From assembly GCA_963377175.1 (NCBI GenBank), contig CAUJNA010003239.1:1738570-1802569 (forward strand): DNA of 64,000 bases, given 5' to 3'. Positions 42,361 to 53,886 of the stretch are shown piece after piece (the stretch's first letter is position 1; each line of letters opens with the position of its first letter). A program made the translations under genes and the position numbers. The DNA comes from Effrenium voratum. Lineage: Eukaryota > Sar > Dinophyceae > Suessiales > Symbiodiniaceae. Under the pieces are notes generated by a model. It searched no databases. It was not told where the DNA came from and saw only the letters and a list, made by a program, of their open reading frames with translations.

Positions 42361-42560
42361 TGATGAGCGAACTCTATGGACTACCTGCCGAAGCTCACCT
42401 TTCACCTCATGAACTACCAGAACCCGAGTCAGCACTTCCACCACAACCTCACGAACTACCAGCCCCCGCATCTTCGGATCAACCTCAAGCACCACCAGCA
42501 CCTGCTCCACAACCCCCACAACCCGCTGGCGGAGATGGTCCAACCGCTCAGGAGCTGCAG
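42361..42560 (+). pseudogene. Copia polyprotein, Pro/Gln-rich linker
   Basis: Low-complexity HELPEPESALPPQPHELP and QAPPAPAPQPPQP connect the extra domain to the integrase zinc finger. It is in the same frame as the following HHCC motif. Confidence 0.6.
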
Positions 42561-43206
42561 CAGTGGAAGGCGAAGGTGGCCCGCTTTCATCGATCTGCAG
42601 GGCATCCTACGAATCGCAATCTGGCACGAATTGTACGTGATGCCGGCCAACCACCATGGAAGGTTCAAGCGGTTCTGGACTTCAAGTGCCCGGCATGTGA
42701 ATCACTACAGAAGGGCGGAACCAGCTCTGGCCAGATTCCACCTGCGTCGACTCACCAGCTCTACAAGGCTTGCATGGACACCTCTGAGGCACATCCCCGG
42801 CACCAAGCTGAAGGCCAAGTTCCTCCTGATGATCGACCTGGCCACCAAGCTCCGAGCCGTTAACATGACCCAACAAGCCGAAAACGCTGAAGACGTGATT
42901 GCAGCCTTCACAGTTGATTGGCTCACGCACTACCCCAAGCCGAAGATCGTGGTAGCTGACTCTGCCAAAACCTTCACCTCCCAGAAGCTCGCTGAGTTCC
43001 TCAACAACCAGAACATTCAAGCCGTCTTCCCGCCGGAGAAGGAACCTTGGGCTCATGGAGTGGTTGAAGCTGCAATCCAAGATGTCAAGCGCACAGCAAC
43101 TGCCATTCACCTAGAAGCTCTGGACCAGGACGCATACACCACCTTGATCCTCGCATGCTCAGCCCTGAACTCGACCGAGCACACGGCTGGATACTCTGCT
43201 CACTAA
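42560..43206 (+). pseudogene. Copia integrase: HHCC finger and DD35E core
   Basis: The zinc finger reads FHRSAGHPTNRNLARI...FKCPACESLQ, with Cys codons at 42687 and 42696. After a frameshift near 42770 the core reads LLMIDLATKLRAVNM (Asp at 42835), IVVADSAKTFTSQKLAEF (Asp at 42958) and WAHGVVEAAIQDVK (Glu at 43066). The second Asp and the Glu are separated by exactly 35 residues, as in retroviral and copia integrases. All three catalytic acids survive. An in-frame TAA at 43204 follows GYSAH, where intact relatives continue. Confidence 0.85.
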
Positions 43207-43740
43207 TGGGCATTTGGCACAGAGTACTCCGTCACGGATGAGGACATTCGCACGCACCAGCGCATCGATCCAACCTCCGACTACATCAGCCTCGCCCAAG
43301 CTCGCCAGCACGCAGAGGAGGTGGCTCGGAAGACTCGTTTTTAACGGATTCTCAGCAAGCTTGCCAACACCTCCGTGCGGCAACCCTTGAGGACTTTCAC
43401 ACCCTTCGAGTTGGTGAAGGTCTGGCGCCATGTTCATCCTTCCGATCAACATCGAGGACCTCGAGGCGGTCACAAGAAATCCGGCAAGCCATACTGGATT
43501 GGGCCTGGACGTGTCGTCTTCCAAGAGCTGATTCACCATCAGGAAGAAGGCGACCACAGAAGGCACATCACAGACTCCTACGCTGCTCAGTGCACTTGGT
43601 GAGACCTGTCACCGTCACCGAGCAACTCCAGCACGACCTCACGTCCGGCGAGGATCCCACGAAATCCCTGGCCCTTCCCAAGCGCGAGTTCGAGGACATC
43701 ACTCGAACTTCCTGATCTCCCTCCAGCACCAGATCCAACT
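43207..43740 (+). pseudogene. Copia integrase C-terminal region
   Basis: It continues after the stop as WAFGTEYSVTDEDIRTHQRI, then a second stop (TAA, 43342-43344), then a frame with KPYWIGPGRVVFQELI, a typical integrase C-terminal barrel-type segment (GxPYWxGPGRV). It is broken by at least one more frameshift. Confidence 0.6.
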
Positions 43741-43743
43741 AGT

Positions 43744-44290
43744 ATGGTACCTCTTTGGCGAGCCGTGAAGAAAACGACCTATGGTCCCACCGACTATCGC
43801 CAGGTACATCGCTCAACCCCCATCGGCATCAACCCCAGGACACCTCGCTCAACCTCATTTGTACCACCACCACCAGCAACTCCCACTGAAGTCTTTAACG
43901 AACCCGGCCAGCCCATTAGTTCCTCATCGGCACGCGCCTGACGCTACGTCCACCACTGGTCCAATCGGAGTCAACGACTATGGAGATGGCAGCGATGCTT
44001 GTCCATCTGCATCTGAGAAGCCTTGCCTCGAGAACGACAACGATGATCTCGTGACTCAACACTATGATCTTCAATGGGTTGAAGCTCTTCAAGCCGAAGC
44101 TGCTCAAGAGATCACGCACTACGACGTCCTGACCGCTCTCCAGGAGGTCGACGAAGCCATCGTCATGCACATCGATCTTGACCTCAACTCCAACAAGGAG
44201 CGGAAAGCCCTGATCAACAACCCGGTCAACTTCCTGGTCAAGAAAATGAACAACTCCGAGGTCGCCTTCAGAAGCTGTCCGGTGCAGACC
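43744..44290 (+). pseudogene. Copia linker before RT
   Basis: The frame carries a Pro/Thr-rich stretch (STSFVPPPPATPTEVF) and, in the overlapping frame, an acidic, helical stretch (HYDLQWVEALQAEAAQEI, KERKALINNPVNFLVKKM). This is the variable connector between integrase and reverse transcriptase. Confidence 0.5.
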
Positions 44291-45455
44291 GCTCGCTCTT
44301 CGCAAGAGCCAAGACCAAGGAAGTGGACTCCTTCATCAAGAACGAAGCCGTTCGCAAATGCCTCAACGACAACGAGCTCAAGGACGCCCACGGCAGTGGA
44401 AGAGTTCTCAAGGCCCGTTGGGTCTTGACCTGGAAAGTTGTTCCACCTGCCGAACGCGAAGAAGCCTCCCAGGACGCCGTCGACAACACACCAAGGATGG
44501 CGCTAAGAAGGCCAAGGCAAGAATAGTCTTGCTGGGCTTCCAACACCCGAGCCTGCTGGACCCGACCTTCAAGACTGCGGCGCCGGCTCAATCCAATCTT
44601 GGAAGAAGCCTGCTGTACGTTGCCTCAGCTCACCATCAATGGCCACTAGAAGGCCTGGACCTTGCCACAGCCTTCCTGCAGACTCAGCCCACTGAGGCCG
44701 ACGCCAACCTGTGGACTACGGGAGTCAAGGAGCTGCAAGAAGCTCTCAACGTTCCCGAAGGCTCGCTTCTCAAGATCCTTCGCAACATCTATAGTTCAAC
44801 AACAGCACCCCGAGGCCTATGGCTAGACCTGCGCAAGACTTTGGTTGGCCGAGAACGTTGCCTTTGGCTATGGTTCTCACAGTTCGAGAAGGAGAGCACC
44901 GGTCGCTTCCCACGCCTCATTGGCATGATGGGCGGTGACGTGGATGATTTTCACCGGATTGGAGACAAGAACTCCAACGAATGGCTCGACATCATGCACA
45001 AGGTTGATCAAGCCTACAAGTGGGGAACCGTCAAAATGCGTTCCTACAGGCACGCTGGCACCGATGTGGAGACCATGAACGCCGATGACGGCACCTTCAA
45101 CATCTCCGTCAACCAGGACGCCTACATCGAGACCATTCCCGATGTTGCCACTTCACCTGATCGCCTACGGCAAAATGGGCCCCTGTCTCCCTATGAAGTT
45201 GGAGCATGCCGCACTTCCCTTGGTGCAATGCAGTGGTTAGCGGCGCAGACACAGCCACAAATCTGCGCCCGATGCAATTTGCTGCTCACGGAAGTGGTCA
45301 CAAATGGCACGTTGGAGACCGCCCGCAAGATTCAGCAGATGATTGGCGAGGTCAGGCGTGAGTCCTACAACCTCGAGTTCCACAAGGTACCCACTGCGGA
45401 GCACTGGTCAGACCTGGTCTTCATCTCGATGCGCGAGCAGGCACACCGCAATCGT
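44290..45455 (+). pseudogene. Copia reverse transcriptase
   Basis: Two frames give SGRVLKARWVLTWKVVPP, then KARIVLLGFQHPSLLDP, LLYVASAHHQWPLEGLDLAT followed by AFLQ (Asp at 44658-44660), ILRNIYSSTTAPRGLWL, and MMGGDVDDFHRIGD (44928-44969), the counterpart of the YVDD active site. It continues SYRHAGTDVETMNADDGTF and SLGAMQWLAAQTQPQICA. Catalytic acids are retained, but a frameshift near 44500 separates the first motif from the rest. RT would copy the element RNA into DNA in the particle. This copy is inactive. Confidence 0.85.
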
Positions 45456-46068
45456 CCGAAAGGGGACAGCACTGGCGGCATGATCACATTGGTCAGCGGC
45501 CCCGAATGCTTGGACGGTCGTGTTGCCGCGGGGGAGCGCGAGCGCGTGCGCTCCCGGTCGTGTTGCAAGCGCGCCCCCGAATGCTTGGATGGTCATCGCA
45601 TGGCGCACATGGAAACTGCGGCGCAAAGCCATCGGCAGCAACGATGCCGAAGTGCAATCCATCCTGGAGGCCGAGGACCTGAACTTCAGAGCCCGTCCTC
45701 TCTGGACTGAGATTCATGGTGGCGATCGCACCAACCTGACCACCGCTGCTGAACAACAAGTTCTGCTTATTCGGGGAATCCTTTGCCGAGGTGGCTATGA
45801 TGCGGTAGAGCTCAACGAGTCGCCGCTGCTTGGTTTGTCAAACCTTCGCTCAGCCCTTCAAGCCTTTCAGCTGAGGGGGAATCTGAAACGCGTTGGCTGC
45901 GAACTTCGTTGGCTAGCCTCCGACTATGACCTTGCCGATGCCCTCACCAAGAAGAGAGCCGAGGAGCGCCGTCTAGGTTTGCAGAAGTTCCTCAGCAAAC
46001 GGCACTGGTGCATCGCCTATGATCCCAGCTTCACTGCCGCGCCGACCACCCCTGAGCGCATGGCCTGA
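45456..46068 (+). pseudogene. Copia RNase H region, interrupted
   Basis: The RT frame runs into a small insertion at 45498-45594. Coding then resumes in another frame with WRTWKLRRKAIGSNDAEVQS, GYDAVELNESPLLGLSN, LRSALQAFQLRGNLKRVGC and ELRWLASDYDLADALTKKRA, ending at a stop at 46066-46068. WxxxDYxxADxLTK is the C-terminal signature of copia RNase H. This is the end of the polyprotein. Confidence 0.8.
45498..45594 (+). repeat. Small insertion with hairpin and flanking direct repeats
   Basis: The 20-base word ccccgaatgcttggaygg flanks the block (45499-45518 and 45575-45594). Between the copies lies a perfect 8-bp-stem hairpin gggagcgc-gagcgcgt-gcgctccc (45532-45555), itself flanked by direct copies of ggtcgtgttgc (45516-45526 and 45556-45566). 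It splits the RNase H reading and shifts its frame. Confidence 0.8.
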
Positions 46069-46335
46069 GATAGACTCAGCTTTTTCGTAGAAAACAGCTG
46101 ATTTCCCTTTTGTCCTGTTGCAACAGCCAAACTCAGGACACGGGTTCAGCATGGTTGATACATGCATGGCATGTGGCTCAGGGGGCCCCCTTTTGCTCAC
46201 CCAGGCAGAGCCTAGGCTACATTCGCTAGGAGCCATAGAGGCCCTCGCACCGAGTGGAAAACAGTCGCCAGCCGACCTGACCGAGTGACTTCGTGAACAT
46301 CACCATCATCGTGCGCATTCACTTTAGGAATTGCT
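46069..46335 (+). other. Copia 3' flank, no LTR identified
   Basis: About 270 bases downstream of the pol stop would be expected to hold the 3' LTR. No matching copy was found upstream of 39.8 kb, so the ends cannot be defined. The element is 5' truncated or its LTRs have decayed. Confidence 0.45.
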
Positions 46336-46339
46336 GCAC

Positions 46340-48750
46340 CTTTTATTAAAGCAAAAGATTTCAACATGAGCTTTCATGTTTTTAGAGTTCTCTTTTTTTG
46401 CAAGGCGCCCTATAAACATGTGTTCTCAATAGGAGCTTTATCTTCAAGGTTTCATTTGTTTTAAGGGGTTTACTTTTGCCAGGGGTATTATCAAAATCAA
46501 ACACATGTTCAAAAGGAGCTTTATGTTATTCAAGAGTTTGGTTGTTTCAATGGTTGTTGTTTTTGCCAGGTGGTTTACCAAAAACACAATTTCATCAGGG
46601 GCTTTATTTTGTTTCAGGGATTGATTATGTCAATGGTTCTTTCTTATTTGTGCCAGTGGTTTTATATATAACAAAACGCTTCAAAAGGAGCTTTACTTGT
46701 CCATGGTGTTTTCAATGTTTCGTCCATTGGCTTTTTTAAAGCCATAAAACAGGTTGGTTATTGTTTGACACGTCCTTTACCCTTTGCCAGAGGCGCTTTC
46801 CTTTTGCCAGTGTTTTCTTTAAATTCAACAACTGGTTCAAAAGGAGTTTTCCTTTGTCAATGTATTTAACTGTTTTCAAGGCTTTGGTTTTTGCCAGGCA
46901 CTTGTTCAAAAGGAGCTTTGTTGTTTAACGGCTTTTACCCTTTACCAGTGGTTGTACAAAGCAAACATCAACAGGAGCTTGTCTTAACAGCGTTTGCCTT
47001 TCGCCAGGAGATTTATAACAATGTAATACACTTGTTCAAAAGCAGCTTTTTGCTTGCAGCTTTTACATTTTGCCAAGGGCTTGATAAACAAACGAACGAA
47101 CAAACGGGGGCTTTATTCGTTCAGCAGCTTTTTCCATTTGCCAGAGGTTTGTTGAACATAAACACATTTTTCAACAGGAGCTTAATTTGTTCAACAGCTT
47201 TTACCTTTTGCCAAGGGCTTTTTAAAATTAGAAAACAACAGGAGCTTTAGGTTCTCAGCAACCTGTTACATCTTTCCAAAGGTTTAAAAAGGTTACACTC
47301 GGTTTCAAAAGGAGCCCTGTTTTCTCAACAGCGTTTACCCTTTGCCAGGGGTTTGATGAAATTGAAACTTGTTCAAAAGAAGCTTTATTGTTTCAGCTGC
47401 GCTTACCTGTTGCCAGGGCAAATACCAAAAGAAGCTTTATTGCTCAACAGCGTTTACCTTTGGCCAGGGGTTTTACAGAGATAGCAAGCATGGAAGGAGT
47501 TATTTTCAATAACGTTTGTCTTTCTTGCCAGGGGCTTGTAAATAAAAAGCACATCAAACGAGTTTTTCATCAACAATGTCTGCCTATTACCAGGGGTTTT
47601 ATAAAAACAACTCTTCCAGAAGGAACTTTTGAATTTTCAACAGCGTTTACATTTTGCCAAGGGTTACACTTTGTCAAAAAGAGCTTTATTTCAACAGCCT
47701 GTGAACACAATGCAAAGCGAGCTGTTTCAACAACGTCTGCCTTTTACCATGGGCATTTTCAAACTTTTTCAAAAGGAGGAGCTTTGTTTGTTCAACTATT
47801 TGTTCAGCAGCTTTTGCCAGTGGGTGTAACCCTGTGTTTTTTTCAAAATGTGCTCTTTTTTCAACAGCCTTTGGCTTTTTTGCCAGGGGCTTTGTGAAAA
47901 TACAAAGCTGGTTCAAAAAGACCTTCTTTTTTTCAACATCTTTTGCATTTTGCCCGGGGCTTTATAAAAAAAAACAACTTGTGCAATGGAGCTTTATTAT
48001 TGAACGGTCTTTGTCTTTCTTCTAGGGTTTTGCGATAATAAGCAAATCCTTCTCAAAAGGAGTGTTTGGCGCAATGGCCTTCATCGTTTTTCGCCGGGGG
48101 ATGGAAAATAACATTTTCGGAGGGAGCTTTTTTCGACGGCCCTCATCTTGTTTGTCAGGGGCTTGTTGGAAATGAGCACCTTTTCAAAAGGAGCATTACT
48201 TTTGCAACAGCTTTCACCTTTTGCCAGGCGCTTTATTAAAACAACTTGCTCAGAAGGAGCTTTTCTTCTACGGCCTTTATTGTTGTTCCAAGCAATTCGT
48301 AACAATAAACAACCTTTCAAAAGGAGAGCTTTAGTGTTCAACGGCCTTTTCATGTTTTGTAAACCAACAAGTAACGTGTTTGTTCAAAAAGAGCTTGGGT
48401 TCAACAGCCTTTACTGCACCATTTGCCAGGGGGTGTACAAAAATACAGCAACTTTGTCAAAAGGAGTTTGTTTCTTTCGACAGCCTTTATCTCTTTTGTC
48501 AGGGGTTTGGTAAAAATACAGAACTTTTCAACACGCGCTTCACTCGAACGCAAAACTAGCACGCCATCTGTAGGAGCTTTCCTGCCACTCCAGTTACGTT
48601 CACTTGGAATCAACGAGTTTGTTTTTGGCAATTTTTTTTTAAAAAAAAGGGAAACTTGTTCAAGAGGAGCTTTGTTTCCCCAGCGTTTAAATTTTTGCCA
48701 AGGGTTGCAAAAAGCAAAAACGCTTCAAAGGGTGGGCCCTCTTTCCAACT
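46340..48750 (+). repeat. 2.4-kb array of about 30 diverged units near 68 bp
   Basis: Each unit contains ttcaaaaggagcttt, then ttcaacagc.tttaccttttgccaggggttt and a taaaa run. The gccagggg core recurs at about 46476, 46564, 46650, 46814, 46890, 46940, 46998, 47070, 47134, 47205, 47268, 47340, 47408, 47462, 47524, 47588, 47652, 47741, 47812, 47880, 47947, 48012, 48087, 48150, 48220, 48290, 48350, 48424, 48492 and 48692, mostly 60-75 bases apart. The array is AT-richer than both flanks. Frames carry FCQGL/FARGF-like peptides, but no continuous ORF. Confidence 0.93.
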
Positions 48751-48779
48751 GCTTTGAGCAATTACTCGCACACCCGCGA

Positions 48780-49410
48780 GATTAAAACCCTGCCCGCAGG
48801 TTTTGAAATTTAGCAGCGCCAGCTGGCCGTCCACCCGGTCTGAAGCTGCAGACCTCGTTCCAGCAAAGTAGCCTCTATGGAGTTGCTCCAGCAGCAGCTG
48901 CACCACCTGCACCGCCATCACCAACCACACATGCCAAGCATTGTTGCCCGCGTCATCATGTTTTTATTCAACTGTGGCCACGCACTTGCCATGACCAGCG
49001 CTGGCTGAATAAGTTCGTCCATTTGGCCAGCGGGAGAGACCAGAGAGGCTGCCAGGTAGTGCTCGTGTTGCCATGGCCATCTGGCTTGGACGCAGGGGTG
49101 GCTCCTGCACAGCCTTGCGTGTCCAACCTGTCTGTTGGCTAGTAGCCATGTGATTGTTGTCACGCGTCGCGGTGTGTGTGTGTGTCATGCTAAACTAGCT
49201 AGGCCTAGAAGTTAGAACATAACACCTAGATTGAGCATGAGCTACAGGAAACGTGGAAGTCCACTTCTTTCAGAGCGCTGGGCAGACAATATGCGAACAC
49301 GACAAAAAATAGAAACATGAAATGTATAAAGATGCGTCAACCACTAGAATGTGCTTGCACGAGCAGACAGTAACATGGATGTACACCCCATGGATCTAGC
49401 CACAAACATG
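48780..49410. other. Unique sequence, no gene seen
   Basis: Open frames are short and unconvincing. A (gt)n run of 14 lies at 49171-49184. No splice-bounded exon or RNA gene was recognised. Confidence 0.45.
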
Positions 49411-49414
49411 CAGT

Positions 49415-49925
49415 TGTTGACGCGTGTGTGCGTTGTGTGTGGTTGTGCGTGTATTCGTGTTTGTGCGTTGGCCTCTTGGCTTGTTGGAGTGTTGGCGACT
49501 TGGCAAGTTGGCATGTTTTGTGCGTTGGTGCGTTGGTGCGTTGGTGTGTGTGTGTGTTTGCGCGACTGCGTGTCTGTGTCTGTGTGTCTGCGCGTTTGCA
49601 GGTTGTGCGTTGGTGCGCTTGTGCATTTGGATGTTTGCGCGTCTGTGTGTTTGTGCGTCTGTGTGTCTGATTTTGCGCCCGTTTGCGTTTTTGTGTTTGT
49701 GTGTTTGTTGGTGCGTGTGTCCTTGTGCGCTGGTGCGCTCGTGTGTTCGTGCGACTGTGTGCTCGTGTAGTTGCACGCGCGTGTGTTCGCACGTTCGTGT
49801 TGCGCGCGCGTTCGCGTGTTCGCGCGCTCGTGCGTTTCCGCGTTCTTGCGTTCGTGCGTTTGTGCGTTGGCCTCTTGGCGCGTTGGCGTCCGTTTTGGGG
49901 GCGTGTGTTTGTGTGCGTGTGCGGA
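49415..49925 (+). repeat. Low-complexity TGCGTTTGTGCG tract
   Basis: About 500 bases of diverged gtgcgttggtgcg / tgtgtttgtgcg words. All six frames are nearly stop-free, giving ORFs of 210-233 codons rich in Cys/Val or in Thr/Arg/His. Not a gene. Confidence 0.88.
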
Positions 49926-50499
49926 GCGTCAGCTCATCCCTGACACCGCTAATACAAGCACTTGGACCGGGCTTTCTGACGCTACTTGGTCCAACGAAGC
50001 TTTTGAATTTGGAGAGGGAAGCATCCACTGGCCATGGGTGTGTAGCTGCTGATGTTGCGCAAAGTCTATATGGCCCCCCCCTCAGCAGGGATTGTTTCTG
50101 TGTCTCTCCTGCTCAAAATAAGTAGATGGAAACCACAATCACTCGAGTTTTGCACAGTCGCATCACTCGACTTGTTCACTTGGGTGCGCCAGCTATCTAA
50201 GTGTGTGGCGCACGTGCGGGAGTCGCAAATGTGTTTGCGCAAGGGCGTGCACGAGCGCGCGCCTGTGTGCTGGCACAAGTGTAGATGATGCGTGTGTGGC
50301 GCGCGCCTAAGCTGCGTGTACATTGACATGCGCGTGCGCGCGTGTGTTTTGAACGCCAAGCAAACTCATCAAGTGGACTCGCAGCGGGACAAACAAACGA
50401 GCTGAATAACCGTGTTGGAACAAAGCCCCTGCTGCATACCCAAAAAACGCCAAAGTGAGCAGCGTTCGGCTAGCTGGCAAACACGCGACAGCGTGACAG

Positions 50500-51065
50500 T
50501 TGCTGGGCGATCATGAGTTCAACGATTCTTCAGGCGCGCAGGGACCTTCACTTCTGGTTCGCGTTGCTAGGCTCCGCGCCAGGTACCTGGAAGCACGCTC
50601 GCGTTGCAAAGGCCACTTGGCGCTGCACTGCGATAACCAACTTCTCAAAGGCACGGTGGATAAAGGCGACTCACGCCCACATGTGCGAGCATCGAACAGA
50701 CTTAGCAAGTGGGCTTGACACGGCACCGAAAATTAACCAACTGGCACAATTTACTCTTGAGACGTGTCTGGCTGACACGTGTCTGGCTTTAGGGCCCATT
50801 TTTAGGCAACACTTGCTGGCAGCAAGACTCCGCTGTCCCTTGATTCATGGGTTGGCCACCTGGATTGCACTCGTAGCAAACACCCGGCTATCTAAACGGC
50901 ACCCCCTCCATAAGGCTGGGATCTTTCAGGCTGGGCTTTCTGCTCACATGAGGTCTGCAAAGGAGTTCAGGTCGCACCAGATTTGGAGCACTGCTTTGTC
51001 GGGACAGCGGCTGGCGATCCTTACAAGTTGGCTGAGCAACCCACCCGCTCCCGAGATATGAGGTC
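50500..51065 (+). other. Long plus-strand open frame of unknown status
   Basis: A 182-codon frame outside repeats reads ITNFSKARWIKATHAHM, LASGLDTAPKINQLAQFTL, LIHGLATWIALVANTRL, EFRSHQIWSTALSGQRLAIL. Composition is fairly protein-like and the frame ends with TGA at 51059. No domain is recognised. It could be an unspliced open stretch by chance. Confidence 0.3.
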
Positions 51066-51106
51066 ATCCAACTCGCCATTGTAAAGGAACGCTTGCCTAC
51101 TCACAG

Positions 51107-51175
51107 GACCGTTCCGAATCTACAAGTTCATGGAACGAATCAAGGCCAAGACGACTCTCCCAGCACATGCAAAGC
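51107..51175 (+). CDS. Candidate exon with strong donor, plus strand
   Basis: A 69-base segment from an acceptor gcctactcacag to a near-consensus donor gcaaagc|gtaagt. It reads GPFRIYKFMERIKAKTTLPA followed by HAK. The small size fits the exon style seen elsewhere. Family unknown. Confidence 0.5.
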
Positions 51176-51179
51176 GTAA

Positions 51180-53880
51180 GTTCTGCAGCTCACGCCAGGG
51201 ATGGAAAGTCGAAGGTTCCCATCAGGAAAGTGAAGGATTGCCAGTACTAGCAATACAACCGGCAACCGCTCAGGATCTATTTCTGGGCCCCCGTTCATCC
51301 CTACACACCCCCGCGCCCCCATGAATGCTTCACTGTCGAATGAAAGCTATGATTTGTTCTGCGCGTGTTGTATGCGTGTAGGGGTGTGAGTTGCAAATCG
51401 CCCCCTTGTGATTTAGTCAACAAGGCCTTTTTACCCTCCAAGCTCCCCCCTCGCAGCACGAGAGAAGCAATGCTTCAATCACGCCTTTGTCGCCCACGAA
51501 GAACTCCCATCCAGACCCTTGGCGTCGGCGCGGGCACCCGGTGGACAAGGAAAGCAGCCATGAACAAAGCACATGAGGAATGCAACTACGCCCTACCAAA
51601 ATCAGTCAAGTCTTTCGTGTCAGTGGCGCATTCAGTAATCTCACTCCGTATCATCAAACCAGCTTCATTCCTGCCCCACCCCCCAAGTCAAACAAGGTTT
51701 AGGCCTAATCAGGCACATTGTTGGAGCTCCAAGCGATGGTCCGCTGGACAAGAAGGATTTGTGTTGATGCCGAACTCAGGTCACTGCTAAGCCTATTTTC
51801 CTACTGCCACAACCACGACCATCCAGGGTTGCACACAGCTACAAATCGGTGAACTCTTCTGCTGGCACGGCGCCCCTCGCCCACATGTCGGCATGTCCTC
51901 TTGCAGACCTACTAGCCTTGTTCAACCTGCACACATTCCCCTGCCACCAGGATTCCCCTGCCCCGCAGTAGGGCGAACTTGCTTGTCAAACGTTTGACTT
52001 ATGACGCCTTGCTTCTCAAACGCACTCCAGCTTGTCACAGGCATCTGCAAGCACCCGTCGATATTCTCCCTTTGAGTGACGGTGAGCACGCCTTGTAGCG
52101 GCTGCCCACGCGTCGAAACCCCCGACGTTCCACTCATTGATGGGGAACGTCGCGTCCAGAGCCTCCGTCCGCATCCGCCTCTCCTTGGAACGTTCTCATC
52201 ATCCTCCGCCCCTCGTTCGCGTCACCGTCCGAACCCTTGCGTAGGCCCAAGCCTTCACCAGTGGAGGATTTGTTTGTGCGGGCCCTCATCCGCTCCTGCC
52301 GCACTCTGAACCAATCTGCATCTTGCGCAAGTAAGACGTCCTTGTCGTCCACCATGCCCAAGCATTACTTCTGCTGGCACTCGTGGGCGGGGCGTGTGAA
52401 GAGTCAGAGCAGTTTGAGGCCCGCTTGTCAAAAATCAGCATCTTCACACATTGCCTCGCTCACCTCCCTGGATGTCTCCGTTACTCACCCGTCTCCTCCG
52501 CTCGCCTCGCTCCACTGATCTTCGCCGACAAGCAACATCACGAGCCAAGCCTATTTTCCTACTGCCACGGCTCGCCTACCCCAAATCTTCACAGATTGGT
52601 ACGTTGGCATGTTTCGAATGGGGGGAACCCCAAAAAAGATGCTCTTTCTTCTCCGATTGAAACAGCCCCGAAAAGAGCAGCCTCAAAAGAAGACACCCCC
52701 ACATCATTTTCGTCCGGAAAGGCGCTTGGCGCCTTGTTCTATGGGGTTAACAAGTAGCCAGCCAGTGTCACGTAGTAAGGCCATTCTGCGCAGCTCAGTT
52801 GCTTGACTTTGGTTGGGGAAAAGTTCTGCCCGTTCTGGAGTTCAGTTGGATGTTGGAATGGTCTAGGGTCAAGCGCTGGTTTCGTTTTGCAACCTTGTAC
52901 AGGTCAGTCAGGGCTGAGGCCTGCCAGTTTCAGATGCCAGCTTACTGTTGCAAAGCTCCAGCGCCAGTGGGCAAAAAACAAGTCTGACAAGAAGCCCAAC
53001 AGCACAATCGCTGCCATGCTGGTGACAAGCTCAAGGCCCAACCCTTCTTTAAAAAAACTCAAAAAGTTCAAGGCGCTACACAACATGCCTGCCTGTTCTG
53101 CGCGAGGCATCCTACCACTCCGGATCGATCGTGCCCTTGTTAGACTAAAGATCACTGACAGTCCTTGTTTCCTTCCTTGTTCCCCAGCCTTTGCTTCCCC
53201 CACGAAAATTGCAAGTTTGCGCCGCCCCTTTTCTATGTTGCGCAGAATTGTCTCGCCAGGTGTCCACATGCAGGAAGTTCCGTAAGGGGCTGATATTGCC
53301 ACAAGCTGGTTGGCCCATTGCATGGGTCAGTCAGGCCAAACCGTTTTGCTTGGGCGCTTCACACCCTCCCAGATTTCAACTCAGGGCCCACCACACCATG
53401 GACCCCAGCTTTTCTGCGTGGCGCAGAAGAGGGCCTGCAGGTCAACTTGGCTAGGAGAAGCAAGGGTGTTCGGCGTTTGGGGGTTTTGCTTGTTCCAAGG
53501 TAAAGTGCGAGGAAATCAGCGAATGGTTTTAAGTTGGATTGGCTTTGTCCACAAGGAGAGCAGGGTGTCGTGAGGTCCGCTGCGCTTTGAAGTCCGCCCG
53601 ACAACTTCCATGTTGGTAGGCATGAATGCGTTCCGCCCAGCGCATGGTTTTTCAAGTGAGGGGAACACCGTCAACTGGCCAGACTTACACTAGGAAATGC
53701 CAGCGTGCACGCGTTGAATGTCTGGGCCCGCTTGACACTTGTCCATGCCATGTCTCGTGTCTCATAGCACAACAGAAGCAGACTGAAAAACAACTGCCAG
53801 CAACCTGTGTTTCAAGCAGAGAGTCTCTTCTTCAACACACGCAACCCATCGAAGTGTTTTCTGTCTGCGTTCCTGCGTTG
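51180..53880. other. Intronic or intergenic sequence, weak coding hints
   Basis: Several open frames (plus 51365-51790, plus 52383-52757, minus 52904-53323) lack recognisable motifs. The plus segment 52620-52755 reads GGNPKKDALSSPIETAPKRA and SKEDTPTSFSSGKALGALFY and is the most protein-like, but its splice sites are unclear. Confidence 0.35.
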
Positions 53881-53886
53881 ACAAAG

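Noticed and set aside
46340..48750. CRISPR-like array
   Set aside because: Neither repeat nor spacer lengths are constant, the conserved words diverge in every copy, there are two conserved words per unit, and the context is eukaryotic.
49415..49925. 210-233 codon ORFs rich in Cys/Val or Thr/Arg
   Set aside because: The tract is a degenerate tgcgtttgtgcg repeat lacking TA-containing words, so stops are rare in every frame.
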